Below, piece by piece: positions 1 through 6,215 of a DNA stretch of 8,201 nucleotides. The position numbers and the translations under genes were made by a program. The notes under the pieces were generated by a model that was not told where the DNA came from, searched no databases, and saw only the letters and a list, made by a program, of their open reading frames with translations. The first letter of the stretch is position 1. Each line of letters begins with the position of its first letter. The stretch is from Patescibacteria group bacterium (lineage in GTDB: Bacteria; Patescibacteriota; Minisyncoccia; JAHISW01; Tagabacteraceae): NCBI GenBank assembly GCA_018817995.1, contig JAHISW010000016.1:1-8201 (forward strand), in the 5' to 3' direction.

Positions 1-559
1 ACCTCGCTAGTTGAATCGTCGTCGTAAATCTCCCCAAAGCAAAAACTGACTTGTCGTAAATTGAATCTGAAATGTCTTTTTGTTTTTGTTTAATCGCCAG
101 AGTTGTTTCTTGGAAAACTTCTTTCACGTTTTGCGGAAACATGACAAAACCATTTTTTACCTCCTCCACTACGAAGTCCGACTTCGTAGTAACTGAATCA
201 ATGTTCTGAAGTCCGACTTCTTTTAGAAGTCGGACTTCGCTAGTTACAAAAGACGATATTGGATAGCCAAGGGATGCGTCGGCAAAAGCTGTAGATGCGA
301 GAATTGCGATTATTGTCATGACGAAGGAGAGACGACGGAGAGGCTTGTTGTTAATTTTGGTAATATTTGGTTCTACTACAACATCCCGGTCATTTTTATC
401 ATTTAAAAAGTACTCGTCCACCCACTCTTTTTTTGTATACCACTTCTTCCCAACCCTATCCGCGCGAATTTTCTCTTGTCTGCACAGCAAACTCAAATGA
501 CGTTGCGTGCAACGATGTATTTCCGCAGCTTCTTTTAGAGTTATAAAATCTGGAGTCAT
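1..559 (-). CDS. Membrane-anchored helix-turn-helix protein, partial (C-terminus beyond left edge)
   Basis: The reading frame opens at ATG 559 and stays open for 186 codons to the window edge, so the C-terminus is missing. Residues 6-50 form a MerR/excisionase-type winged HTH: TLKEAAEIHRCTQR is the recognition-helix region and VGKKWYTKKEWVDEY the wing and closing helix. A basic stretch (KPLRRLS) then leads into a hydrophobic segment at about residues 82-98 (FVMTIIAILASTAFA), a likely membrane anchor or signal-like helix, followed by a polar region. This suggests a DNA-binding domain on the inside and the remainder outside. The stretch at about 107-133 is built from palindromic DNA repeats (168-190, 208-238). 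No Shine-Dalgarno site is visible, because a perfect inverted repeat occupies the leader. The role is unknown; a membrane-tethered transcription regulator is an inference. Confidence 0.75.
   Translation of the reverse strand, partial: MTPDFITLKEAAEIHRCTQRHLSLLCRQEKIRADRVGKKWYTKKEWVDEYFLNDKNDRDVVVEPNITKINNKPLRRLSFVMTIIAILASTAFADASLGYPISSFVTSEVRLLKEVGLQNIDSVTTKSDFVVEEVKNGFVMFPQNVKEVFQETTLAIKQKQKDISDSIYDKSVFALGRFTTTIQLAR
168..190. repeat. Palindromic repeat copy 1 inside the HTH gene
   Basis: Perfect inverted repeat with 11-bp arms ACTACGAAGTC / GACTTCGTAGT around one central C (179). Its core GAAGTCCGACTTC (173-185) is the same 13-mer found at 208-220 and, inverted, at 226-238. It is read in frame as TTKSDFVV by the minus-strand gene. 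Confidence 0.85.
208..238. repeat. Inverted pair of the 13-bp palindromic repeat (copies 2 and 3)
   Basis: GAAGTCCGACTTC (208-220) and its exact reverse complement GAAGTCGGACTTC (226-238) are separated by TTTTA, giving a perfect 13-bp stem with a 5-nt loop. Each 13-mer is also nearly self-palindromic. It lies inside the coding sequence and encodes EVRLLKEVGLQ, using a different frame of the 13-mer from copy 1. It would form a strong hairpin in the mRNA. Confidence 0.85.
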
Positions 560-604
560 TATAATTTAATAAGTAATACTACAAATATTACTTATTAAAT
601 TATA
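560..604. promoter_or_regulatory. Perfect 19-bp inverted repeat abutting the HTH gene start; likely operator
   Basis: TATAATTTAATAAGTAATA (560-578) is mirrored exactly by 586-604 around a 7-nt centre (CTACAAA). It begins one base upstream of the ATG, so it fills the place of the leader and ribosome binding site. On the minus strand it contains a TATAAT (604-599) that could serve as a -10 box; no convincing -35 is seen. The geometry suits binding of a dimeric HTH regulator, most simply the gene's own product, but that is inferred. Confidence 0.6.
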
Positions 605-608
605 CTAT

Positions 609-636
609 AAAAAGCATACTTATAAATATGCTTTTT
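609..636 (-). terminator. Hairpin with U-tract after tRNA-Pro(GGG)
   Basis: AAAAAGCATA (609-618) pairs perfectly with TATGCTTTTT (627-636) around an 8-nt loop. The A and T runs lie on the two stem sides, so it could end transcription in either direction. On the minus strand it sits downstream of the tRNA and upstream of the HTH gene. The stem is AT-rich, so its strength is uncertain. Confidence 0.5.
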
Positions 637-684
637 TCAACAAAACTGTGGATAAGTAATAAATGTATTATTTCCCTAACTTTA

Positions 685-756
685 TCGGGCCAGAGGGAGT
701 CGAACCCTCCGTCGCACCCACCCCAAGGGTGAATGTTGCCGCTACACTATGGCCCG
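685..756 (-). tRNA. tRNA-Pro(GGG)
   Basis: A full cloverleaf can be drawn. Acceptor CGGGCCA/TGGCCCG, D-stem GTGT/ACAT (one G-U pair), anticodon stem CACCC/GGGTG with loop TTGGGGT (anticodon GGG), a 5-nt variable loop, and T-arm GAGGG-TTCGACT-CCCTC. The C1-G72 pair and A73 discriminator are the usual proline identity elements. CCA is not encoded (A73 is followed by TAA). A second proline tRNA (CGG) lies at 4601-4671. Confidence 0.95.
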
Positions 757-766
757 CATATCTAAA

Positions 767-795
767 AGTATAGACCGTTGAAATTCTTAAGTAAA
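767..795 (-). promoter_or_regulatory. Putative promoter of tRNA-Pro(GGG)
   Basis: On the minus strand, TTTACT (795-790) and TATACT (772-767) are 17 nt apart and would start transcription a few bases before the tRNA 5' end at 756. The -10 matches the consensus at 5/6 and the -35 at 4/6. It overlaps the divergent plus-strand promoter for arcC. Confidence 0.45.
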
Positions 796-804
796 TGATA
801 TAAC
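778..804 (+). promoter_or_regulatory. Putative promoter of the arcC operon
   Basis: TTGAAA (778-783) and TATAAC (799-804) are only 15 nt apart, but the -10 is extended (TGA at 796-798), which can compensate for poor spacing. It lies about 40 nt before the arcC start. Confidence 0.4.
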
Positions 805-845
805 CTGATCTAAGGTTGAGAACATTGAAAACGAGGTAAAAACTG

Positions 846-1745
846 ATGAAAAATATAACAGTTCTTGCAATTGGCGGAAATGCCATTGATGGTGATTCGC
901 ACAAAGAAGAAGGTCGCAATATTCTAAAAACTCTTAATGGAATAGAAGAACCCATCCGCGCCGGGCCACTTGTTATAACACACGGAAATGGACCTCAGGT
1001 TGGACGACTTGTGGAACAAACCGGCCTCCCTTTGTGGCTCTGCACAGCGCAAACACAGGGGGAAATAGGGACATTGATTTTACAAAATCTGAATAGATAT
1101 TTGGAAAGATATAAAATAAGCAAGAAAATAGTCGTGGTACAAACTCATGTTCTGATAAATCCCATGGACCCTTCTCTAAGAAGACCGTCCAAGCCAATCG
1201 GAAGTTTCTTTGACAAAAAAGAAGCTGAAAAATTAATGAAAAAAGGATACAGAATGAAAAAAGATTTGGTTAAAGACGAGACTTGGCGCCGTATGGTACC
1301 CTCGCCGGAACCGACAGGCATTATAGAAATGGAAGCAATAGAATTACTTTTGGAAAAAGATTACATAGTAATCGCGGGGGGAGGAGGGAGTGTTCCTGTG
1401 TATAAATCCCCGGACGGCCTTGTGCCGATTGAGGCAATAGTAGACAAAGACTACACAAGCAGTCTTATGGGAATTTCTTTGAAAGCAGAAAGACTTATCT
1501 TGTTGACCAACATAGACGCAGTCAAAATAAATTTCTTAAAAGAAGGCGAATGCGCTTTGAGAATCCCTTCCATAAAAGATGTGAAATTATTTCTTGAAAA
1601 AGGACATTTCAAAACAGGAATGGAAACAAAAGTCCGAGCGGCAATTAATTTTTTGGAAAACGGCGGGTCAGAAGCGATAATAGCAAACATCTTTGATTTA
1701 AAAAAAGCTTTGTCCAATCAATCAGGAACCCTGATAAAAAAATAG
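846..1745 (+). CDS. arcC: Carbamate kinase
   Basis: 299 residues, close to the usual length for this amino-acid-kinase family. Carbamate kinase interconverts carbamoyl phosphate + ADP and carbamate + ATP, usually in the ATP-forming direction. Visible motifs: GGNA (10-13), THGNGPQVG (45-53), VPSPEP (151-156), the phosphate loop GGGGSVPV (178-185), VDKDYTSSL (199-207), LTNIDAV (220-226) and the C-terminal GHFKTGMETKVRAA (253-266). The last normally reads GSMGPKV; here the loop is GMETKV, but the conserved lysine (K262) is kept. A good Shine-Dalgarno (GAGGT, 833-837) supports ATG 846. Its stop codon is embedded in the next gene's ribosome binding site, so the two are co-transcribed. No arginine deiminase is in the window, so the source of carbamoyl phosphate is probably the neighbouring transferase. 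Confidence 0.93.
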   Translation: MKNITVLAIGGNAIDGDSHKEEGRNILKTLNGIEEPIRAGPLVITHGNGPQVGRLVEQTGLPLWLCTAQTQGEIGTLILQNLNRYLERYKISKKIVVVQTHVLINPMDPSLRRPSKPIGSFFDKKEAEKLMKKGYRMKKDLVKDETWRRMVPSPEPTGIIEMEAIELLLEKDYIVIAGGGGSVPVYKSPDGLVPIEAIVDKDYTSSLMGISLKAERLILLTNIDAVKINFLKEGECALRIPSIKDVKLFLEKGHFKTGMETKVRAAINFLENGGSEAIIANIFDLKKALSNQSGTLIKK

Positions 1746-1749
1746 GAGG
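1744..1749 (+). promoter_or_regulatory. Strong Shine-Dalgarno AGGAGG overlapping the arcC stop
   Basis: AGGAGG shares its first two bases with the TAG stop of arcC (1743-1745) and lies 9 nt before ATG 1759. It fixes the start of the second gene and points to translational coupling. It stands out because several other genes here lack such a site. Confidence 0.8.
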
Positions 1750-1758
1750 AAAAAAGAA

Positions 1759-2802
1759 ATGAAAGAAGTTGGACATATCATACAAACTCAAGATTTTCGC
1801 AGAGCCTGGCTTGAAACTCAATTCTTTGAGGAAGTAAAAGATATGGTGGTTATCGCAGAAAAAAAACCCGCTTCCCTGTTTAGTGTTTTGAAAGGGAAAA
1901 AAATTCTCCTTCTTTTTTGGAAAAAAAGCGTCAGAACATCAAATATGTTTGAGGTAGCCTCCGATATGCTGGGAGCGAACACCAAATTAATAGAAGGAGA
2001 AAAAAACGGCGGAAAATGGCAAATACCTTATTCTTCCGAAATAGAAGGCGGTTATTTTGAAGACCTTGTAAGAACATTCGCCACAAAATATGACTGCATT
2101 GTCATAAGACACCCGGAGGAAGGACTGGCAACCAGAGCCGTCGCGATAATTGACAAGTTTCGATATAAAACGAAAATAATAAACGCCGGAGACGGACCGG
2201 GCCAGCATCCAATTCAAGCCTTTATTGACCTCTTCAGTATCAAGAAAGATTTTGGAAAAATTGACGGTCTAACGGGTGTAATTATGGGCGACCTTCTTTG
2301 TAGCAGAGCAGTGCATTCTCTCGTCTATTTGTTGGGAAAATTTAATGTGAAAATGTTTTTTGTTTCTCTATCAAAACTAAAAATGCCCGACGGAATTACC
2401 CGGTATCTCACCCGACATGGTGTTGAATATAAAGAAATATGCCCACAGGAAATTTCCGGAATCAAAAAAGATTTTGATTTTTTGTATGTGGTTGGAGTTC
2501 CAAGAGAAAGATGCGCGGACAATGAAATGCCAATAATCAATAAGGCCTTTGCAAATGAGTTTTTAAAAACGGGAAGTAAGGTTTACCATCCCTTCCCAAG
2601 AGGGAAAGAAATAACCCCATGGCGATATGATGATGAGAAATCACAAAAAGAAACAATAGACGAAACAGAACATGCCGGATATTTCGACCAAATGGAAAAC
2701 GGAGAGGCAGTTCTCCTGGCAATACTAAAAATGGCTCTTAACCCTGCCATAGATTTGAAAGAACTTGATGACAACTTGCTACTTTTTACTAAACAAAAAT
2801 AA
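1759..2802 (+). CDS. Aspartate/ornithine carbamoyltransferase family protein, PyrB-like with altered amino-acid site
   Basis: 347 residues, longer than typical ATCase catalytic chains (about 310). Carbamoyl-phosphate-side motifs are recognisable: SVRTS (57-61, for STRT), VIRHPEEG (115-122), GDGPGQHPIQ (144-153), GDLLCSRAVHSL (177-188) and HPFPRGKEI (277-285); the C-terminal AGYFDQMENG resembles ATCase. But the ATCase motif TRxQxER that binds aspartate reads VGVPRER (245-251), so the Arg and Gln equivalent to E. coli R229 and Q231 are Gly246 and Pro248. By a hand alignment the 80s-loop lysine (K84) is Glu96. The second substrate is therefore unlikely to be simply aspartate. Pairing with carbamate kinase suggests a catabolic carbamoyl-transfer route yielding ATP, as with ornithine, putrescine, oxamate or YgeW-type transferases. 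Aspartate carbamoyltransferase remains the likely automated label. Confidence 0.85.
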   Translation: MKEVGHIIQTQDFRRAWLETQFFEEVKDMVVIAEKKPASLFSVLKGKKILLLFWKKSVRTSNMFEVASDMLGANTKLIEGEKNGGKWQIPYSSEIEGGYFEDLVRTFATKYDCIVIRHPEEGLATRAVAIIDKFRYKTKIINAGDGPGQHPIQAFIDLFSIKKDFGKIDGLTGVIMGDLLCSRAVHSLVYLLGKFNVKMFFVSLSKLKMPDGITRYLTRHGVEYKEICPQEISGIKKDFDFLYVVGVPRERCADNEMPIINKAFANEFLKTGSKVYHPFPRGKEITPWRYDDEKSQKETIDETEHAGYFDQMENGEAVLLAILKMALNPAIDLKELDDNLLLFTKQK

Positions 2803-2814
2803 TTTTATAAAAAC

Positions 2815-2846
2815 AAAATACTCCGATGCGCATCGGAGTATTTTTT
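2815..2846. terminator. Bidirectional terminator between the arcC operon and trpS
   Basis: A perfect 30-bp palindrome centred at 2829/2830, with GC-rich inner arms ACTCCGATGC / GCATCGGAGT flanked by A and T runs, followed by T-runs on both strands. It sits in the 65-nt gap between two convergent stop codons, so it can end both transcripts. Confidence 0.9.
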
Positions 2847-2867
2847 AGTACAAAAGACGTCAGGGTA

Positions 2868-3836
2868 CTAGCCAAGACCAATAATATTTTTAACTTCTTT
2901 TAGTTTTTTCTCGGCAATCGGTCTAACTTTATCCGCGCCCTTTTCAAGAATTTTTTCTATCTCGCCACTTTCTTTTATGTCGTTGTATTTCTCCCTAATT
3001 GGCTCTAAATCGACGACAACAACTTCTGCCAAGTCTTTTTTGAAATCAGCATAACCTTTTTCTGCAAATTTTTTTTCTATCTCTCCTTGGTCAAGCCCTG
3101 AAAACAACTCGTATATAGTAAGTAAGTTATAAATCCCAGCCCGGTTCGAATCAAATTTGATTTCATTGTCAGAATCTGTAACAGCGCTCGCTATTTTTTT
3201 TCTGATATCATCCGCAGAATCCAATAAACCAATAGTATCACTCCCACCTTTACTCATTTTATTTTCCGGTTTCTGCAGACCCATAATACGCGCCCCTGGT
3301 TTGGTGACAACGGCTTTGGGAACATTAAACACTTGGCCGTAAATTGAATTAAAACGTTTAGCGATATCCCTTGCCAATTCAACATGTTGAGTTTGGTCCT
3401 CTCCCACGGGCACGATGTCTGTATCATAAAGCAATATGTCTGCTGACATTAATGCGGGATAATCAAAAAGCCCAACACTTACTTTGTCCTTTTGCCCTTC
3501 CGATTTTTCTTTAAACTGAGTCATTCTTTGCATCCAACCCATTGGTGTAAAACAATTTAAAATCCACGCCAGTTCGGAATGCGCGGAAATATGCGACTGG
3601 ACAAACAACACAGACTTCTCTGAATCAATACCACACGCCAAAAGCAAACCAGCTGTTTCTCTAATTTTTTCTTTGAGAATTTTGGGGTCCTGTTGAACAG
3701 TAATAGCATGTAAATCAACTATACAAAAAATGTTATCGAAGTCATCCTGAGAGTCCACCCATCCTTTTATAGCACCCAAATAATTGCCGATGTGAATATC
3801 ACCGCTTGGCTTAATCCCTGAAAAAACTTTTTTCAT
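2868..3836 (-). CDS. trpS: Tryptophanyl-tRNA synthetase
   Basis: 322 residues, normal for bacterial TrpRS (class Ic), which charges tRNA-Trp using ATP in the cytoplasm. It shows the N-terminal FSGIKPSGDIHIGNYLGA with the HIGH-type motif (HIGN, 15-18), VDLHAIT (40-46), the adenylate-site signature VPVGEDQTQHVELARDIA (142-159) and the KMSKS loop as KMSKG (193-197). ATG 3836 is chosen because it opens the conserved N-terminus, overlaps the upstream gene's stop by 4 nt (ATGA) and has an AGGA 8 nt upstream. The open frame reaches to 3893, but that extension lies inside the previous gene. Last gene of the minus-strand translation block; ends before the palindromic terminator. Confidence 0.97.
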   Translation of the reverse strand: MKKVFSGIKPSGDIHIGNYLGAIKGWVDSQDDFDNIFCIVDLHAITVQQDPKILKEKIRETAGLLLACGIDSEKSVLFVQSHISAHSELAWILNCFTPMGWMQRMTQFKEKSEGQKDKVSVGLFDYPALMSADILLYDTDIVPVGEDQTQHVELARDIAKRFNSIYGQVFNVPKAVVTKPGARIMGLQKPENKMSKGGSDTIGLLDSADDIRKKIASAVTDSDNEIKFDSNRAGIYNLLTIYELFSGLDQGEIEKKFAEKGYADFKKDLAEVVVVDLEPIREKYNDIKESGEIEKILEKGADKVRPIAEKKLKEVKNIIGLG

Positions 3837-4534
3837 AATTCTGGTCCTACACAATAAACAGGGTCTGCGCAGTTTTTTACGACATCTCCACAAACATAAC
3901 TGCCATCCAAGTCATAATCCAAAAGAATATTTCCTTCCTCTAGAGTGGTTCCTAAAATATAGTGTGTTCCCTCCTTTCTGTAGCAGTAAAAATCAGGTTC
4001 TTCTAAACTAGATGTTTCAGGATAAATCCCTTCTGTCGCATAGAAATTTATTGCGTCAATTTGCGCTTCTTTAACAGCATTTATTCTTTTTTCATCCTCG
4101 CTCAAAATTTCTTCTTCAACTACAACAGGTTCCGTGACAACAGGTTCCGTGACAACAGGTATTGTTGGAACATACACGTCCTTTTTTTCAAGACCAACAA
4201 ATCTTACAATATCATTAAAATAATAGTATCCCCCGGTGGCAACACCACCCAAAAGCAAAATTATTACGACAAAAATCACTGTCTTTTTTGAAGATTTTTT
4301 ACTATATTCCATCCTGTTTTTTGTTGGCTGAATCGGTTGTATTGGTTTTGGAGGTTGTGTCGGTTGTATCGGCTTTGGAGGTTGTGGCGCATTTTTCTTC
4401 TCTTGAATTTCTTTGAACGCCCCGGCAATATCCACCTCACTTATCCCCTGCATTCTAAGAGTTTCTTTTATATTCTCCTCGCTCTCTCCACGACCTAGGG
4501 CCATCTCAATATACTTTGTTGAAAGTTGCGTCAT
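3833..4534 (-). CDS. Membrane-anchored protein with pilin-like outer domain, function unknown
   Basis: 233 residues. In order: a short helical module (5-45, KYIEMALGRGESEENIKETL and on) of the UBA/SHOCT-like kind often seen at the N-terminus of CPR membrane proteins; a Pro/Gln linker of PPKPIQP-type repeats (49-72); a basic KKSSKK stop before one membrane helix (85-106); a PVVTEP repeat (126-137); and a C-terminal domain (146-233) resembling pilin/pseudopilin globular domains (KRINAVKEAQIDAINFYA, then GIYPE), with a DYDLDG turn (206-211) and four cysteines (184, 215, 222, 228). The cysteines could form disulfides if the domain is outside, as charge placement suggests. ATG 4534 is the first in-frame start downstream of the tRNA; no Shine-Dalgarno is close, though AGAGGA occurs about 26 nt upstream. 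Overlaps trpS by 4 nt. Not named; a pilus or surface role is only inferred. Confidence 0.75.
   Translation of the reverse strand: MTQLSTKYIEMALGRGESEENIKETLRMQGISEVDIAGAFKEIQEKKNAPQPPKPIQPTQPPKPIQPIQPTKNRMEYSKKSSKKTVIFVVIILLLGGVATGGYYYFNDIVRFVGLEKKDVYVPTIPVVTEPVVTEPVVVEEEILSEDEKRINAVKEAQIDAINFYATEGIYPETSSLEEPDFYCYRKEGTHYILGTTLEEGNILLDYDLDGSYVCGDVVKNCADPVYCVGPEL
4122..4160. repeat. 15-bp tandem repeat, about 2.6 copies
   Basis: The unit ACAACAGGTTCCGTG occurs at 4122-4136 and 4137-4151, with a partial copy at 4152-4160. It encodes the repeated PVVTE linker of the pilin-like protein. Identical copies suggest recent slippage. Confidence 0.85.
4334..4387. repeat. 27-bp tandem duplication in the proline-rich linker
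   Basis: Two adjacent 27-bp units (4334-4360 and 4361-4387) differ at 3 positions and encode the repeated PPKPIQP-type linker before the membrane helix. The differences make this duplication look older than the identical 15-bp repeat. Confidence 0.8.
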
Positions 4535-4568
4535 ATTAAAATTTTTGCTTAAACTAATAATCCTCTTT

Positions 4569-4597
4569 ATTTTACCAAAAATTAGAAATCTTTGTAA
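4569..4597 (-). promoter_or_regulatory. Weak candidate promoter for the pilin-like/trpS pair
   Basis: TTACAA (4597-4592) and TAAAAT (4574-4569) on the minus strand are 17 nt apart, in the 66-nt gap between tRNA-Pro(CGG) and the pilin-like gene. The -10 is good (5/6), the -35 poor (3/6). No terminator is seen in this gap, so read-through from the tRNA/cca transcript is equally possible. Confidence 0.3.
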
Positions 4598-4600
4598 GTA

Positions 4601-4671
4601 TCGGGCTGGGGAGAATCGAACTCCCACCACACGAACCCGAATCGTGCACACTGCCACTATGCTACAGCCCG
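4601..4671 (-). tRNA. tRNA-Pro(CGG)
   Basis: Cloverleaf: acceptor CGGGCTG/CAGCCCG, D-stem GCAT/GTGT with wobble pairs, anticodon stem CACGA/TCGTG with loop TTCGGGT (anticodon CGG), a 4-nt variable loop and T-arm GGGAG-TTCGATT-CTCCC. C1-G72 and A73 fit proline identity. CCA is not encoded. Its 5' end is only 5 nt past the cca stop codon, so it must be cut from the same transcript. Confidence 0.95.
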
Positions 4672-4676
4672 CTTTC

Positions 4677-6203
4677 TTATCGCACTCCGTATTTTTTTCT
4701 TATCTCTCCAACTTTTTTTGCTTCCTCTTCTTCTTTTTTCTTTTTGCCGGACTCCCCCATTTTTTGGATTTCTTCAGAAGAAAGTTTCGCCAATTCTGTC
4801 GTTCTTTTTTTTAAATATTCTTCAGTATTAAGAAGAGGGTCGTCCAATATTTCCTCCAGTAATGCGTGCAGAATATATCCCACTTTTGGGCTTGGTTCAA
4901 TTTTGGCAACTTTCATTATTTTTTCCCCGTCAATTTTCAAACTGGAAACATTAAGCGGATCTCTTAACGCTTCCTCTACCATAGATTCATATTTCCTCAA
5001 ACGATACGGTTCTTCTTTGGGTCTACCCATGCCTATTCGGTCACAAAAACGAACTTTCATAAGATCCCAAATATTCTCAGGTCCAACATTTCTGATGAGC
5101 CTTCTAACCGCAGACAAGGTAATAATTTCCGTATCCGAAAAAAATAAATGCCACCGCACCAATAACACGACTTTTTCAATAAATTTCTTGGGATAACGCA
5201 AACGGCTAAGAACTTGCGCCGTCATCCTCGCGCCAATAACTTCGTGATTGTAAAAAATTGAATCAGGACCTTCTCCTCTCTTGGCTCTCGGTTTACCGAC
5301 ATCATGAAACAAAGAGGCCATTCTAATTTCCAAAGAAAAATTTTTTTCCACGGCATGTCCGAGCGCTCTCAAGTTGTGTTCCCAAACCGCATATATATGT
5401 TCTTTGTTTTGAGTAACATTCAATCCCTCCTCCAATTCAGGAATAATACATTTTAACAAACCGAGCCCTTGTAGTTTATTGATATAATTGTGTGGCTTAT
5501 TAGATAATATTATTTTTGTGAATTCATCCCTTATCCTTTCTTTTGAAACAATTTTTATAAGATTAGCTTTTTCTTTTATTGCCAACGCCGTATTTTTTTC
5601 TATCTTAAAGTCTAACTCGGCAGAAAAGCGCACTGCCCTTAACATCCTCAATGCATCCTCCTCAAACCTATCCTCAGGATTACCAACACAACGCAAAATT
5701 TTTTGCTTCAAATCTTCTTGCCCGTTAAACAAATCAACGATCTCAACCAATTCACTACCAACCTCGCCCTTTTCTTTGGCTCCCATTCTGGTCTCCTCTG
5801 AATAAGAATACACCGCAGGTGAAACACTCATGGCAATCGCATTCACGGTGAAATCCCGCCTTTTTAAATCATCCTCCAGTTTATCCGTGAAGTTAACAAT
5901 GTCCGGATGTCTTTTGTCCGTATATCTCGCCTCTGTTCTATGCGGGGTTATTTCAATAATTTTAAGGGACGGTTTTTTGGAATCCGTTACCACACCAACC
6001 GTGCCAAAATTATTTTCATAAAAAGTGTTGTTAAAAATTTTTTGGATTTCTTCCGGAGTGGCATCCGTCGTTATATCCCAGTCCTTGGGTTCCACTCCAC
6101 GCAAAACATCGCGCACACAACCACCCACCAAATACGCGCTGAAATCTTTCTCCGACATTCTATCAAGAACTTCTAAAACTTCTCTTGGTATTTTATATGT
6201 CAT
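4677..6203 (-). CDS. cca: CCA-adding tRNA nucleotidyltransferase
   Basis: 508 residues. Class II nucleotidyltransferase that builds or repairs the 3' CCA of tRNAs from CTP and ATP. Head domain: LVGGCVRD (25-32), metal-binding DWDIT (41-45), RRDFTVNA (115-122, motif B-like). Neck: the EDRFEEDALRMLRAVRF stretch (177-193), as in CCA and poly(A) polymerase families. C-terminal half: an HD domain with HDVGKP (300-305) and a downstream NHE, found in long bacterial versions with phosphohydrolase activity. The tail is a run of Lys/Glu. ATG 6203 opens the conserved sequence; the frame reads further upstream through the tRNA-Arg gene, which cannot be coding. No Shine-Dalgarno is visible. It lies 12 nt after tRNA-Arg and 5 nt before tRNA-Pro(CGG), neither of which encodes CCA. 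A pure poly(A) polymerase is less likely. Confidence 0.95.
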   Translation of the reverse strand: MTYKIPREVLEVLDRMSEKDFSAYLVGGCVRDVLRGVEPKDWDITTDATPEEIQKIFNNTFYENNFGTVGVVTDSKKPSLKIIEITPHRTEARYTDKRHPDIVNFTDKLEDDLKRRDFTVNAIAMSVSPAVYSYSEETRMGAKEKGEVGSELVEIVDLFNGQEDLKQKILRCVGNPEDRFEEDALRMLRAVRFSAELDFKIEKNTALAIKEKANLIKIVSKERIRDEFTKIILSNKPHNYINKLQGLGLLKCIIPELEEGLNVTQNKEHIYAVWEHNLRALGHAVEKNFSLEIRMASLFHDVGKPRAKRGEGPDSIFYNHEVIGARMTAQVLSRLRYPKKFIEKVVLLVRWHLFFSDTEIITLSAVRRLIRNVGPENIWDLMKVRFCDRIGMGRPKEEPYRLRKYESMVEEALRDPLNVSSLKIDGEKIMKVAKIEPSPKVGYILHALLEEILDDPLLNTEEYLKKRTTELAKLSSEEIQKMGESGKKKKEEEEAKKVGEIRKKYGVR

Positions 6204-6215
6204 GATTTTATGTAA

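Noticed and set aside
168..238. CRISPR array
   Set aside because: The three short palindromes are unevenly spaced, in mixed orientation and inside a gene; there are no unique spacers of constant length.
318..500. Plus-strand 60-residue frame opposite the HTH gene
   Set aside because: It is antisense to a recognisable HTH and membrane coding sequence and has no protein-like features.
973..1197. Open frames on the opposite strand of arcC, and similar ones opposite the transferase, trpS and cca
   Set aside because: They lie wholly within well-supported genes and show no recognisable motifs or start signals.
3837..3893. N-terminal extension of tryptophanyl-tRNA synthetase (start at 3893)
   Set aside because: The extra residues have no family similarity and lie inside the upstream gene; ATG 3836 has an AGGA site, a 4-nt ATGA overlap and the conserved N-terminus.
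4535..4657. Start of the pilin-like protein at 4657
   Set aside because: The extension translates tRNA-Pro(CGG) and the gap after it.
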